64,000 nt of DNA, from contig CAVYML010000005.1 in assembly GCA_963769605.1 (NCBI GenBank), positions 29,876-93,875 of the forward strand. The letters are read 5' to 3'. The stretch is from Fen-1254 sp963769605. GTDB lineage: Bacteria > Bacteroidota > Ignavibacteria > UBA10030. The notes below the pieces were generated by a model. That model worked only from the letters and a program-made list of their open reading frames with translations. It did no database searches and was not told the DNA's origin. Positions within the stretch are counted from its first letter, which is position 1. Every line of letters starts with the position of its first letter. The translations under genes and the position numbers were made by a program. Shown one piece after another: positions 26,301 through 35,301 of the stretch.

Positions 26301-27351
26301 CTTCGATGTTCGTCATCGATGTAATAAAATAGTAATTTGTGTCGGCATAGGGATTGATGTAATGATTAAAAGTTTTCGATGAGTTGTTATATGTCCACCC
26401 GCTCGCCGCTTTACCGTAGAAAACGATATAATCGCCGTTGTCAAATACGCCGTTATTATTTTTATCCACAACCAACCGCTTTATTTCCTGGAGATCCTGG
26501 GGATAACTTGCCGATAGACTTTCAGGTGCCGGAGCGCCGCCGTTGCCGTAGAGATGAATATTCCGTATCGAAGTCCAGAAACTGCTCGCGATGCCGTTGT
26601 TTTTAAAAAAGTTATAGTCAAGTTTATACATTCCGGTTTCTGTCACTCCCAGTCTGTACCAGGTGCCCTGAGAAATCGGCGATGTATAGGAAGCAGCGCT
26701 TTGTCCTGTCACTGCATTCTTACGTATTGCATTTTTTGACTTCACGTTCGTATTTTTAAGCTGGGCTGAGTGCAATACAGCGGCCGCATTGTTGCAATTT
26801 AATAGTGCGAGACATTGCATCGAGGCAGGAATCGATGCTCCGAACGTCAGTCGAACTATGATATTTGAATAAATCTTTACACTTTTTTCATTCAGCTTTT
26901 CAACGGGCCGATACACTAAAGTCGCGATAAAAGAATTTCCACGGCGGACAATGTCCCTGAGATCGACAAGACGACTGTTCGGAAAACCCGATCTAAATAT
27001 TCTCTTTAGATGTAGAGCCTGGGCCTTTGGAAAATTATTGATGGATTCAATACGTGAATCAGCTTTAACAATCGTCACGGTGTATTGTTGAGATGGGAGA
27101 AGAAGCGGCACCCGGCGGATAAATCGAAGTTCTCCTGAATTTGAGTCAATTTCGACGGAAGAGTGTAAGAACGAAAACCATGCATACGATTTTTTATCGA
27201 TACCGTTCTGTGCATGCTGAACAACATTCGGTGTAAATTCCAGTGTGATGGAATTCCCGTCTTTCTGAAGAAGCTTGACATCCGAAATGGATTGCGCTAT
27301 CGTTAGAGATGTGAGAAAAGGAATCAGTATGCCGACTATGCAGGGTCTCAT
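23326..27351 (-). CDS. porU: Type IX secretion sortase PorU (gingipain-like C25 peptidase)
   Basis: Cleaves the sorting domain from T9SS cargo and transfers it to the surface anchor. The long C25 catalytic domain includes LLLGEGHYDYR, the catalytic His in VNYIGHSNDQVW and Cys in FIVAACSWGLFDNP, 35 residues apart. The C-terminus has its own sorting-type domain (NYPNPFSSST ... GIYLYKI). Start uncertain: ATG at 27351 gives a tidy signal peptide (MRPCIVGILIPFLTSLTIAQ); upstream in-frame starts exist up to 27417 but none has a clear ribosome site. It heads the run porU-porV-M6-like-protease/barrel-DUF5683. Confidence 0.92.
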   Translation of the reverse strand: MRPCIVGILIPFLTSLTIAQSISDVKLLQKDGNSITLEFTPNVVQHAQNGIDKKSYAWFSFLHSSVEIDSNSGELRFIRRVPLLLPSQQYTVTIVKADSRIESINNFPKAQALHLKRIFRSGFPNSRLVDLRDIVRRGNSFIATLVYRPVEKLNEKSVKIYSNIIVRLTFGASIPASMQCLALLNCNNAAAVLHSAQLKNTNVKSKNAIRKNAVTGQSAASYTSPISQGTWYRLGVTETGMYKLDYNFFKNNGIASSFWTSIRNIHLYGNGGAPAPESLSASYPQDLQEIKRLVVDKNNNGVFDNGDYIVFYGKAASGWTYNNSSKTFNHYINPYADTNYYFITSMTNIEGDSMSVISSAVSDTASAAFSASFQGKVFVEEDKQNLIASGREWVGQQFSSNSTSASYTNTLPGFITGLPILYRFVFYARSSTTDYLNITENSSTLVSSVPLGAMTQDALGDNSVDYALETDVSKTLSGAIPNGSSVLTISYSTSNQSALAWLDWIEILYSSSYTATNDFLLCTSPDTTALIKYSVSHVSAGDDFVFDVTDHANVQRVNNFSFTNGVCEFFLPQTAGNIRELAITGSNGLKSVQSITSVNTTDNLHDQSKACDLIIITPADFLTAANQLKTYRETSDTIKTNVVDVQDVFKEFSGGMQDPTGIRNFLYYAYTYWNAKYVLLLGEGHYDYRNIATTARNWIIPYETEESINQSYSYVSDDYFVRLIDGDSRPTMAIGRIPARNAADAAQAVNKIITYETSSPQDVWRNCITFVGDDQYATRIIGDTATMLAGDPTLWQPYHCEYTETLDSSYTPNSFEKRKILLPEYPDVASASGRHKPEAIAAIINAVNTGTLVVNYIGHSNDQVWSHTEVFTVDGSIPSLTNANKLSCFIVAACSWGLFDNPSSISGGELLMTMAQGGAVLEVSASRIVDEFGNIELDDYLFANMFLKDSNGNPPRFGDAMLAVKQVYTDVNSQIYNLFGDPTVRLAMPRMTARIDSMNGRNANSPLKVQALGLVQAQGSIAMQNTQRDTTFTGTGYFTIFDAYRYLKFNGFPASDSFKVLGSALYNGTISISNGAYIAKGPIPKDVTYGQNTRISLYAFENKKDAEGYNEMLTISGIDTAAAADVTGPSINIYLNDLAFQSGDIVTPSTSLIVKLSDSSGINTSTSGVGHQMTAYLTNPEETIVLSDYYRGDPNTYKTGTVTYPLSGLTEGSHTLQVKAWDIYNNGSQEQISFMVKSGNETAMSNIFNYPNPFSSSTIFTFQRNSIDPIDVEIKIYTIAGRCIRVIHSAALTNRFVQVFWDGTDAEGAKIANGIYLYKIVARSLSSNNSNEYIGKIARVH

Positions 27352-27667
27352 GATAATAAAAAAAGCCAGATGAAAGGAACCTTTCCCCATCATCCGGCAT
27401 ACTTGTATAAACGACATACAACATATCGAAGTTGATAAGGCCGGTTCCTAAAAAAAGCCTGAAAAAAACTCAGGAACAAACCATTCTCAATTTTCGATAC
27501 GCTCTCCGTAAGAAATTTTCGTTGTTGTAAAGTACGCATCTGATAGAACAATGTCAAGCATTGTGCTCGTTTCTCTTTTAATAACGGAATGGGAAGATTT
27601 ACTTTGCAGATACAATCATTTTTTGGTACCTTAAATATTAATCTAATATCCACTTGAGAACATAATC
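27352..27667. other. Divergent intergenic region between porU and glgA
   Basis: About 316 bases separate the two divergent starts. A 6-bp inverted repeat GTTCCT/AGGAAC (around 27445-27475) is present. Toward glgA there are two overlapping weak promoter candidates, TTGCAG-N17-TACCTT and TTTTGG-N17-TAATAT; neither is convincing. No further gene is supported. Confidence 0.35.
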
Positions 27668-29152
27668 ATGACGAGACCTTTGAATATTCTTTTTGTATCA
27701 AGCGAAGTGGAACCGTTTGCAAAAACAGGCGGGTTAGCGGATGTTTCCAGTGCTCTTCCCAAGGCTATCAAAGATCTCGGACATGAGATTCGTATTATGA
27801 TGCCGCGTTATCGGTTTATTGGAGAGCGAAAATTTAAGCTCCACGATATCATTCGGTTGAAAGAAATACCAATTCCGATCGGGAACACGAGCATTATAGG
27901 GAACGTCAAGTCCTCTTTTATTAGCGACCTTAAAGAAAAAGTTCAAGTTTATTTTCTCGACAATGAAGGATATTTCGGGCGCGATGGTATTTATCAAAGT
28001 CCGACCACCAAAAAAGATTATAAGGACAACGACGAACGGTTCATTTTTTTTGCCCGGGGCGTACTCGAAACGCTGAAGCACCTCGGTTGGCAGCCTGATA
28101 TTATACACTGCAACGATTGGCAAACGGGCCTTATTCCCGCTTACTTGAAGACAGTTTTTAAAAACGAGCCTCTCTTGAAGCCTATTAAGACCGTCTTTAC
28201 GATCCATAATATGGCTTACCAGGGAGCCTTTCCTCGAGAATCTTTTTTAAAAAGCAATTTGCCAAAGGAACTTTTCGGCCCCGAAGGCGTCGAAGCTTAT
28301 GGGAACTTCAACTTTCTCAAAACCGGCATATACTTTTCCGATATTATAACGACAGTAAGTGAAAAGTATGCCTCAGAAATATGTCTTTCGGACGAAATTG
28401 GAGCAGGATTAAGCGGTTTGTTGAGCGTCAGACAAAAAAATCTTCATGGTATTTTAAACGGTATAGACCACCATACATGGGACCCATCTGCAGACAACTA
28501 TTTGTATCGCAAATTTGACAGTAAATCGATTGAAGCAAAATCGGATAACAAGAGCGCTCTTGTATCGAAACTTGGACTCGATTCTTCGAAAAATCTCCCT
28601 CTTCTCGGTTCCATCAGCAGAATGGTGAGTCTAAAAGGCTTCGATCTTCTCGCCGCCATTATGGAAGATATTCTAAAACTTGACGTTAACTTCGTTATGC
28701 TGGCATCCGGCGATAAGGAGCTGGAAAAGAAATTCGAGCAAATCCAGAAAAAATTTCCAAATCGATTCAGTCTTATCTTGGGCTATGACGATGAACTTGC
28801 GCATATGATTGAAGCAGGCTGCGATATTTTTGTCATGCCGTCAAAATATGAACCATGCGGTTTGAATCAAATGTACAGTATGCGGTATGGAACAGTTCCT
28901 ATCGTTCATGCAACCGGAGGATTGGATGATACCGTCGAAGATTATTCCGGCAGCGGAAAAGGCAACGGTTTTAAGTTTGACAAATACGATACAAAGGAAC
29001 TCTTGAAATCCATTCAACGGGCATTGAAGCTTCTTCAGCTGCAGCCTGAGGAATGGAAAAAAATTATGCGGAACGGCATGCTGCGCGATTTCTCATGGGA
29101 AAATTCTGCGCGAAAATACCTTAATTTATACAAGGATCTCTTAAGGCAATAA
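27668..29152 (+). CDS. glgA: Glycogen (starch) synthase
   Basis: GT5-family ADP/UDP-glucose glucosyltransferase that extends alpha-1,4-glucan. The glucosyl-donor loop FAKTGGLADVSSALP carries Lys19, and HNMAYQG, LNGIDHHTWDP and the C-terminal SKYEPCGLNQMYSMRYG are characteristic. The length of 494 is normal. No other glycogen gene is adjacent; downstream genes are an unrelated envelope lipoprotein and others in the same direction. Confidence 0.96.
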   Translation: MTRPLNILFVSSEVEPFAKTGGLADVSSALPKAIKDLGHEIRIMMPRYRFIGERKFKLHDIIRLKEIPIPIGNTSIIGNVKSSFISDLKEKVQVYFLDNEGYFGRDGIYQSPTTKKDYKDNDERFIFFARGVLETLKHLGWQPDIIHCNDWQTGLIPAYLKTVFKNEPLLKPIKTVFTIHNMAYQGAFPRESFLKSNLPKELFGPEGVEAYGNFNFLKTGIYFSDIITTVSEKYASEICLSDEIGAGLSGLLSVRQKNLHGILNGIDHHTWDPSADNYLYRKFDSKSIEAKSDNKSALVSKLGLDSSKNLPLLGSISRMVSLKGFDLLAAIMEDILKLDVNFVMLASGDKELEKKFEQIQKKFPNRFSLILGYDDELAHMIEAGCDIFVMPSKYEPCGLNQMYSMRYGTVPIVHATGGLDDTVEDYSGSGKGNGFKFDKYDTKELLKSIQRALKLLQLQPEEWKKIMRNGMLRDFSWENSARKYLNLYKDLLRQ

Positions 29153-29271
29153 ATCCATCGCCTTGAAGCGGAGGCAAGCTGCTGTCTTCGAAAAATGCAA
29201 CAGCTCCTGAGCGCAGCATCAATTTTCGATGCATAGACAATCTTTCTTATTCATAGTAATCGGACCTTAAC

Positions 29272-30477
29272 GTGAAGCAACTTTTCCAATTTTACCGAAC
29301 ATGCATTCCATTTGTTTTCTTTTTTTCTTTTTTTCTTTTTTCATTCGGCTGCGTCGAAGAAGCGAATCCCGTCGGGGCAAATCTTATTCCTAAAAAAGAC
29401 GCTCAGATTCTTAAAGTTGATACACTATATGCCACAGGCCATTCGACTACGTATTTCCCTAGTAATAATTCCGGCACCGATCGTTTTTTTGTTGGAAATT
29501 ACGGTTCCATTACATCCTGGGGTTTACTGCAATTCCAATTATTTGCAGACACCGTTTTCGGCAGGCCGATTCTTTCTGCCAGTGTTCGCTTAAAAGTTAT
29601 CAGCCATCAAGGCGACTCCCTGGCTGAACTTTCTTTTGTCCCTTATCGAATGCTGGCCCCTTTTACTGGAGATTCCTTGACGTACGATTCTCTTCAAGCA
29701 AATCCGTCATTTTACTACGATCCAACGCCTATGGGGAAAATTTTCTCGCGTTCTCACATCAACGATACCGAGTATATCGTTTTTTCACTCGATACGGCTG
29801 TCGTTCGGCACTGGTTTTTGTCGCTTGCCGATACAGTAAACTATGGAATGCTCCTCATGCCGACCAACACCAATGTAATCAAAGGGTTCTATAGTTATAG
29901 TGCAGCCGATTCGGCGATAAGCCCCATGCTCACCGTAACATGGCTTGATACGCTGGGCATTGTTCAAACATTCCACGATACGATAAGCACATCCCGATAT
30001 CTCGCGTATATTGACAGCACGTCGCTCAATGTTAATAGAAAAATGCTGTATGTGCTCTCAGGTGTACCGTACCGTGGAGTCTTGAACTTCGACGTCTCCA
30101 AGCTTCCGAGTCCCTGCGTTATTAATAATGCAACTCTCTCCATAGCACAGAACACACAGCTTACGCAGCTCAGCGGATATGAACCGGATTCTCTCATGTC
30201 CACACAGATCAATGATGACGGTTCGATAGGAACTACCTACAGCACAAGCATCGATACGACGTCCTCAGCAGGTACTCCCGGTCATCTTCATGTTCTTTAT
30301 AAATTGGATACACGGGCGGCAGTGCAAAGCTGGGTCGAAAATTATATAAAAACACCGAGGATTGAGATACTTGGCTACGGCGAATCTTCTACATTTGATC
30401 TGCATGTCATGTACGGTGATACGACCATTTCTAAGGAACTATGTCCAAAAATCATCGTAACATACTCCATTAAGTAA
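29272..30477 (+). CDS. Predicted lipoprotein with DNRLRE-like beta domains
   Basis: 401 residues from a GTG start (no in-frame ATG nearby). A strongly hydrophobic leader (FVFFFSFFLFSFGC) ends in a Cys that can serve as lipobox; EEANPVGANLIP follows. The body is beta-rich and Thr/Ser-rich with repeated phrases such as LSASVRLKV and PMLTVTWLD, and TKELCPKIIVTYSIK-like at the end, similar to DNRLRE-type extracellular domains. Lies 16 bases before an outer-membrane protein gene, suggesting an envelope pair. No specific function can be given. Confidence 0.75.
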   Translation: MKQLFQFYRTCIPFVFFFSFFLFSFGCVEEANPVGANLIPKKDAQILKVDTLYATGHSTTYFPSNNSGTDRFFVGNYGSITSWGLLQFQLFADTVFGRPILSASVRLKVISHQGDSLAELSFVPYRMLAPFTGDSLTYDSLQANPSFYYDPTPMGKIFSRSHINDTEYIVFSLDTAVVRHWFLSLADTVNYGMLLMPTNTNVIKGFYSYSAADSAISPMLTVTWLDTLGIVQTFHDTISTSRYLAYIDSTSLNVNRKMLYVLSGVPYRGVLNFDVSKLPSPCVINNATLSIAQNTQLTQLSGYEPDSLMSTQINDDGSIGTTYSTSIDTTSSAGTPGHLHVLYKLDTRAAVQSWVENYIKTPRIEILGYGESSTFDLHVMYGDTTISKELCPKIIVTYSIK

Positions 30478-30493
30478 ATAAAGAGTCTTTTGC

Positions 30494-31732
30494 ATGCGAT
30501 ACATAAAATTTTTCGGCATTCTTTTCTGTCTTCTTTGTCCATCCATTGTTTTTGCCGGAGGATCGACATATTCCCGCTACAATATGGGCGACATTCTTCT
30601 TTTCGGCGGAAGTCGTTCGTATGCAATGGGAGGCGCCGGTATTGCTTCTATCGGGAGTGATTTCATCAATCAATTCAATCCTGCTGCTTTATCGAAAATC
30701 GCCAATCCTCTTTTAACAGGTTCGTTTGAAATGGAACACTTTTCCTCGGAATCCGCAACAGGCGACGGGACTTTCAATAGTTTTAATTTCCAGAGTTTCG
30801 TAATTGCAATTCCGATCTCTGTCGATAACGGCATTGTTCTTTCCCTGGAGGCAACTCCATACAGCAGAGTTGGGTACGCTATAAACAGAACCGATTCTGT
30901 CGGAAACAACGCTACGTCGCTTGACAGCTATTATGGTTCAGGCGGCATCATGACTTTGGGAGCGGGGATTTCCTATTCCATTTCCGATCATTTCCATATC
31001 GGCCTCAAGATCCAAAATTATTATGGAAGTTCCGATCAATTTGTTGTTGCAAATTATTCCGATACTACTCTCACAAATACAAACTACGAGGCATCTTCTT
31101 ACTATAACGGTTTCGGCGCCACTTTCGGGGTTATCTGGGAGAATATAGGCAATTCAATTGGTATTCAGGCACTCGAACCTTTGACGGTCGGCCTCGTGCT
31201 TTCGACCCCTGTTTCTTTAACAACGGACAGCTCGGTGTATTATCCCTCCATTGATACCTCTACATCGCATTCCGGTTACTCGACGATTCCTCTTTCTGTC
31301 GGCCTCGGACTTTGCTATGCCCCCAATGAGCAATATCATATTGACGCGGATTTCATTTATCAGACCTGGCAAGGCGCGAAATTTGCAGGTGTGATTGATC
31401 CAAACCTGCGGAATGCGTATCGTGCCGCATTAGGGTTCGAATTTTTACCCAGACTGACAACGGCCTCAACATGGGGACGCACTGCATATCGCTTAGGAGG
31501 ATATTATTATTCGACCTATTATTATTTAAATGGTACGGGGATAAATGAAATTGGAATTACAGGCGGTGTTGGTTTTCCGATGAGTTACACCGGAAAAATG
31601 GATGTGGGTTTTCAACTGGCAACGCGCGGCACGACCAATTCTTCTCTTCAAAAGGATACGATCTTCCGGCTGAATATTTCTCTCTCAGTGACGGAATTGT
31701 GGTTTGTTAAATACGAGGATACGGATCAATAG
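30494..31732 (+). CDS. Outer-membrane beta-barrel protein (FadL/OmpP1-like)
   Basis: 412 residues with a signal peptide cut near VFA-GGSTYSRYN. The N-terminal stretch SYAMGGAGIASIGSDFINQFNPAAL is the NPAAL-type motif shared with FadL/OmpP1/PorV-like barrels, and the rest is alternating aromatic and glycine strands ending in LNISLSVTELWFV. May be a hydrophobic-substrate channel or secretion accessory; no cargo can be inferred. rpiB starts one base after its stop. Confidence 0.75.
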   Translation: MRYIKFFGILFCLLCPSIVFAGGSTYSRYNMGDILLFGGSRSYAMGGAGIASIGSDFINQFNPAALSKIANPLLTGSFEMEHFSSESATGDGTFNSFNFQSFVIAIPISVDNGIVLSLEATPYSRVGYAINRTDSVGNNATSLDSYYGSGGIMTLGAGISYSISDHFHIGLKIQNYYGSSDQFVVANYSDTTLTNTNYEASSYYNGFGATFGVIWENIGNSIGIQALEPLTVGLVLSTPVSLTTDSSVYYPSIDTSTSHSGYSTIPLSVGLGLCYAPNEQYHIDADFIYQTWQGAKFAGVIDPNLRNAYRAALGFEFLPRLTTASTWGRTAYRLGGYYYSTYYYLNGTGINEIGITGGVGFPMSYTGKMDVGFQLATRGTTNSSLQKDTIFRLNISLSVTELWFVKYEDTDQ

Positions 31733-31733
31733 A

Positions 31734-32177
31734 ATGAAAATTGCTATCGGCAGCGACCATGCAGGTTTTCGGTATAAAGAAAATGCGAAACAATATTTTG
31801 CAGCGACCAAGGAACATATCTGTATCGATGTCGGAACAGATTCCGAAGCATCAGTCGATTATCCGGATTATGCCGTACTCGCTGTAAACGCCATTCTCTC
31901 CCGGAAAGCTGACATGGGAATTCTTATTTGCGGAACGGGCATTGGGATGTCTATTGCCGCCAACAGGTTCAAGGGAATTCGGGCAGCAGTATGCGAATCT
32001 ACATCCGCCGCACGACTCGCGCGTCAGCATAACAACGCGAACATCCTCTGCATTGGGGAGCGTTTAACTTCATGGGAAAAGACATTAGATATAATAAAGA
32101 CATTTTTAGAGACCTCCTTTGACGGCAGCGAACGTCATTGCCGTCGAGTGGATAAACTGAATAAACTTCCTCTATGA
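31734..32177 (+). CDS. rpiB: Ribose-5-phosphate isomerase B
   Basis: Interconverts ribose 5-phosphate and ribulose 5-phosphate. The true start is the ATG at 31734 (MKIAIGSDHAGF), one base past the upstream stop. SDHAG (His9), catalytic Cys66 in GILICGTGIGMSIAAN, and ARQHNNANILCIGER are the LacAB/RpiB signatures. 147 residues fits the family. Confidence 0.95.
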   Translation: MKIAIGSDHAGFRYKENAKQYFAATKEHICIDVGTDSEASVDYPDYAVLAVNAILSRKADMGILICGTGIGMSIAANRFKGIRAAVCESTSAARLARQHNNANILCIGERLTSWEKTLDIIKTFLETSFDGSERHCRRVDKLNKLPL

Positions 32178-32199
32178 TTATTATTTTAATGAGAATAAT

Positions 32200-33492
32200 A
32201 TGAGCCTTCGCCAAAACGATCCGGATATATTTAAAGTTCTTCAAAGTGAAACAAATCGACAGAATTCCAAATTGGAACTTATCGCTTCAGAAAATTTTGT
32301 AAGCCTCGATGTCCTTGAAGCCATGGGAAGCGTTTTGACTAATAAATATGCCGAAGGCTATCCGGGAAAACGTTATTACGGCGGATGCGAGTTCGTGGAC
32401 ATTGCGGAGAACATCGCGCGTGAACGTGTAAAACAGCTCTTCGGCGCGGAGTATGCGAACGTTCAGCCGCATTCCGGTTCTCAGGCAAATATGGCGGTCT
32501 ATTTTTCCTTTTTAAAACCCGGCGATACTGTGCTTGGCATGAATTTGGCCCACGGCGGTCATTTGACACACGGTTCACCGGTTAATTTTTCCGGACAACT
32601 CTATCGCTTTGTTTCCTATGGAGTTTCGCGCGATACAGGAGTTATTGATTATGACGACGTTCAGAAAATGGCGCTTCGGGAAAAACCGAAGATGATTACC
32701 GTCGGAGCAAGCGCATATTCCCGGAATATCGATTATAAAAAGTTTCGCACAATCGCAGATTCCGTTGGAGCCTTTCTCTTTGCCGATATTGCCCACCCCG
32801 CGGGTCTTATTGCTGCAAGACTTCATAACGATCCCCTTCCATCCTGCCATGTCGTCACATCGACGACGCATAAAACGCTTAGAGGACCACGCGGCGGCCT
32901 TATTCTTATAGGAAAAGACTACGAAAACCCTTTCGGGCAGGTTGCACCGAAATCGGGTAGAATCAAAATGATGTCCGAATTAATCGACTCCATGGTCATT
33001 CCGGGTATTCAAGGCGGCCCCTTGATGCATGTCATCGCTGCAAAAGCTGTCGGTTTCGGAGAGAATCTCCAGCCGTCTTACCGGCTTTATGCCGAACAAA
33101 TTATAAAAAATGCAAAAACGCTCGCATCTGCTCTTCGTCAACGCGGTTATTCGATTGTTTCAGATGGAACCGACAATCATCTGATGCTGATCAACCTGCG
33201 GTCCAAAGACATTACAGGAAAAGAAGCGCAGGAAATTCTTGACATTGCAGGCATAACGGTGAATAAAAATGCAGTTCCGTTCGATGATAAGTCCCCTCTT
33301 ATTACAAGCGGTATCCGTATCGGTACTCCGGCAGTAACAACGCGCGGTATGAAAGAGCAGGAAATGGAAATTATTGCCGATCTCATCGATGATACGCTCG
33401 TCCATCGGAAAGAGACTTCGACAATTTCCCGCGTAAACGAACTTGTTCATAAACTTTGTTCTCGTTTTCCATTATATCCTGAATTGCGTTAA
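32200..33492 (+). CDS. glyA: Serine hydroxymethyltransferase
   Basis: PLP enzyme converting serine and tetrahydrofolate to glycine and methylene-tetrahydrofolate. PLP Lys225 lies in STTHKTLRGPRGG; NKYAEGYPGKRYYGG and DIAHPAGLIA are present. 430 residues. It supplies one-carbon units together with the glycine cleavage protein GcvT encoded near 60 kb. Closely followed by tatC. Confidence 0.97.
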   Translation: MSLRQNDPDIFKVLQSETNRQNSKLELIASENFVSLDVLEAMGSVLTNKYAEGYPGKRYYGGCEFVDIAENIARERVKQLFGAEYANVQPHSGSQANMAVYFSFLKPGDTVLGMNLAHGGHLTHGSPVNFSGQLYRFVSYGVSRDTGVIDYDDVQKMALREKPKMITVGASAYSRNIDYKKFRTIADSVGAFLFADIAHPAGLIAARLHNDPLPSCHVVTSTTHKTLRGPRGGLILIGKDYENPFGQVAPKSGRIKMMSELIDSMVIPGIQGGPLMHVIAAKAVGFGENLQPSYRLYAEQIIKNAKTLASALRQRGYSIVSDGTDNHLMLINLRSKDITGKEAQEILDIAGITVNKNAVPFDDKSPLITSGIRIGTPAVTTRGMKEQEMEIIADLIDDTLVHRKETSTISRVNELVHKLCSRFPLYPELR

Positions 33493-33501
33493 TACAATTC
33501 T

Positions 33502-34299
33502 ATGAACTTTTTAAAAGCGGTTATACGAGTTCTCTTTAAGAAGCGTCACTCCGATGCGAATGGGACTCAGGAAATGAGTTTTTTTGAGCATCTCGAAGAA
33601 CTGCGCTGGCAAATTATAAAAGCCATGATCGGCATTCTTGTTGCTACATGCGTCTGCATTTTTTATGCGGATTTCATCGTTCAGCGTATTCTTCTTTCTC
33701 CGATGCGCGCCGTGGGTCTTAAAGCTCAAGTTCTTTCTCCCTATGGAATATTGATGCTTTATATGGAGGCCATTCTTATTTGCGGCGTCATCATCAGCAT
33801 GCCGTATACATTATGGTGCCTCTGGAAATTCGTCACACCCGGACTGCTTCCCAAAGAGAAATATTATATTTCGAAAATCGTCGGTTTCACGTCGCTCTGT
33901 TTTTTTGCCGGCGTCGTTTTCGGTTATTATGTCCTGCTTCCTGCGGCATTGAAATTCTTTTCCGTGTTCGGAACGGAAAATATCGAATTGCACCCTGCAC
34001 TCGATCAATATGTCAGCTTTATGCTTGCACTTCTCCTTGGGGCCGGCCTTGTCTTCGAGCTCCCCATGGTTAGTTATTTTCTTTCAAAAATGGGCATTTT
34101 GACTCCACCCTTTATGAGGAAATATCGGCGCCATGCCATTCTTTTGATTTTAATTATTGCGGCAGTTGTAACGCCGACGCCGGATATGCTTACGCAGACA
34201 TTGCTTGCTTTGCCGATGGTTTTTCTGTATGAAGTAAGTATTTTTGTTTCAAAATATTCACAGCCGAAACAATCCAGAAAATCAGACGACCGCACATGA
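33502..34299 (+). CDS. tatC: Sec-independent (Tat) translocase subunit TatC
   Basis: Multi-spanning inner-membrane core of twin-arginine export. The N-terminal motif SFFEHLEELRWQIIKA and six hydrophobic segments, with PKEKYYISKIVGFTSLCFFAGVVFGYYVLLPAAL-type spacing, are typical. 265 residues. The stop overlaps the start of the following prenyl synthase gene (ATGA). tatA/B are not in the window. Confidence 0.95.
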   Translation: MNFLKAVIRVLFKKRHSDANGTQEMSFFEHLEELRWQIIKAMIGILVATCVCIFYADFIVQRILLSPMRAVGLKAQVLSPYGILMLYMEAILICGVIISMPYTLWCLWKFVTPGLLPKEKYYISKIVGFTSLCFFAGVVFGYYVLLPAALKFFSVFGTENIELHPALDQYVSFMLALLLGAGLVFELPMVSYFLSKMGILTPPFMRKYRRHAILLILIIAAVVTPTPDMLTQTLLALPMVFLYEVSIFVSKYSQPKQSRKSDDRT

Positions 34300-35291
34300 G
34301 CATTCCTTCTTCAAGCATCATAACACTTGAATCCCTGCAAAGGCCGGTTCTACATGAGCTGGAAATATTCGATAATGTTTTTCGGAAATCTTTGGGTTCT
34401 TCGATTCCGCTCGTAGACCTTATAGCCCGATATTTAGTGTGGAACAAAGGCAAACGCGTTCGGCCTCTTCTTGTTTTCCTGAGCGCACAAATCAGCGGAA
34501 CGATCAATGAACGCACATATCGTGCTGCATCGCTTATTGAAATGCTCCATACGGCGACATTAGTTCATGACGATGTTGTGGACAATTCCGATACCCGCCG
34601 GGGCGTTGCATCACTTAATGGAGTCTGGAAAAATAAAATTGCAGTCCTCATGGGAGATTATCTCCTTTCCAAAGGACTTCTCCTCTCCCTCCAGCATGAC
34701 GATTATCGATTCCTTCATATAACATCGGAAGCCGTCAAGCGTATGAGCGAGGGTGAATTACTGCAAATCCAAAAAAGCAGACAGCTTAACATCGATGAAG
34801 AGACTTATTTCCGCATTATCGAAGATAAAACGGCTTCTCTTTTTTCTGCATGCATGGAAATAGGTTCCGTGAGTGCGAGCGAAGACAGCAACATCCATGC
34901 AGCCATGCGCGATTACGGGACACATATTGGCATTGCTTTTCAGATAAGGGACGATCTGCTCGATTTTGTCGGACGGAGAACTCTTTTGGGAAAACCGATT
35001 GCCGCTGATATCAAAGAAAAAAAATTGACTCTGCCGATTATTTACGCTCTAAAAATGGGAGACCGAAATTTATCAAAACGAGCTCTTCGGATGATCGGAA
35101 AAGGAGTCAGCCGCAATGATGTAGCATGGTTGTTCGGTTTCGTGAACGAGCAAGGGGGGATCGAATATACCGTACAAAAAGCCCTCGATCATATCGCAAA
35201 AGCAAAATCTTCTCTTCAGAAATTTCCGGATTCTCCGGCAAAACAATCTCTGGAGAATTTCTCGGAGTTCGTACTTCAACGGGAAAAGTAA
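34296..35291 (+). CDS. Long-chain polyprenyl diphosphate synthase
   Basis: Trans-prenyltransferase making the isoprenoid chain of menaquinone or another quinone. The two aspartate motifs are DDVVD (92-96) in LVHDDVVDNSDTRRG and DD in FQIRDDLLDF. Small residues before the first motif suggest a chain longer than C20, but length cannot be fixed from sequence. 331 residues. Translationally coupled to tatC; converges with the universal stress protein gene, with only ten bases between them and no visible terminator. Confidence 0.9.
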   Translation: MSIPSSSIITLESLQRPVLHELEIFDNVFRKSLGSSIPLVDLIARYLVWNKGKRVRPLLVFLSAQISGTINERTYRAASLIEMLHTATLVHDDVVDNSDTRRGVASLNGVWKNKIAVLMGDYLLSKGLLLSLQHDDYRFLHITSEAVKRMSEGELLQIQKSRQLNIDEETYFRIIEDKTASLFSACMEIGSVSASEDSNIHAAMRDYGTHIGIAFQIRDDLLDFVGRRTLLGKPIAADIKEKKLTLPIIYALKMGDRNLSKRALRMIGKGVSRNDVAWLFGFVNEQGGIEYTVQKALDHIAKAKSSLQKFPDSPAKQSLENFSEFVLQREK

Positions 35292-35301
35292 GCAGCGGCG
35301 G

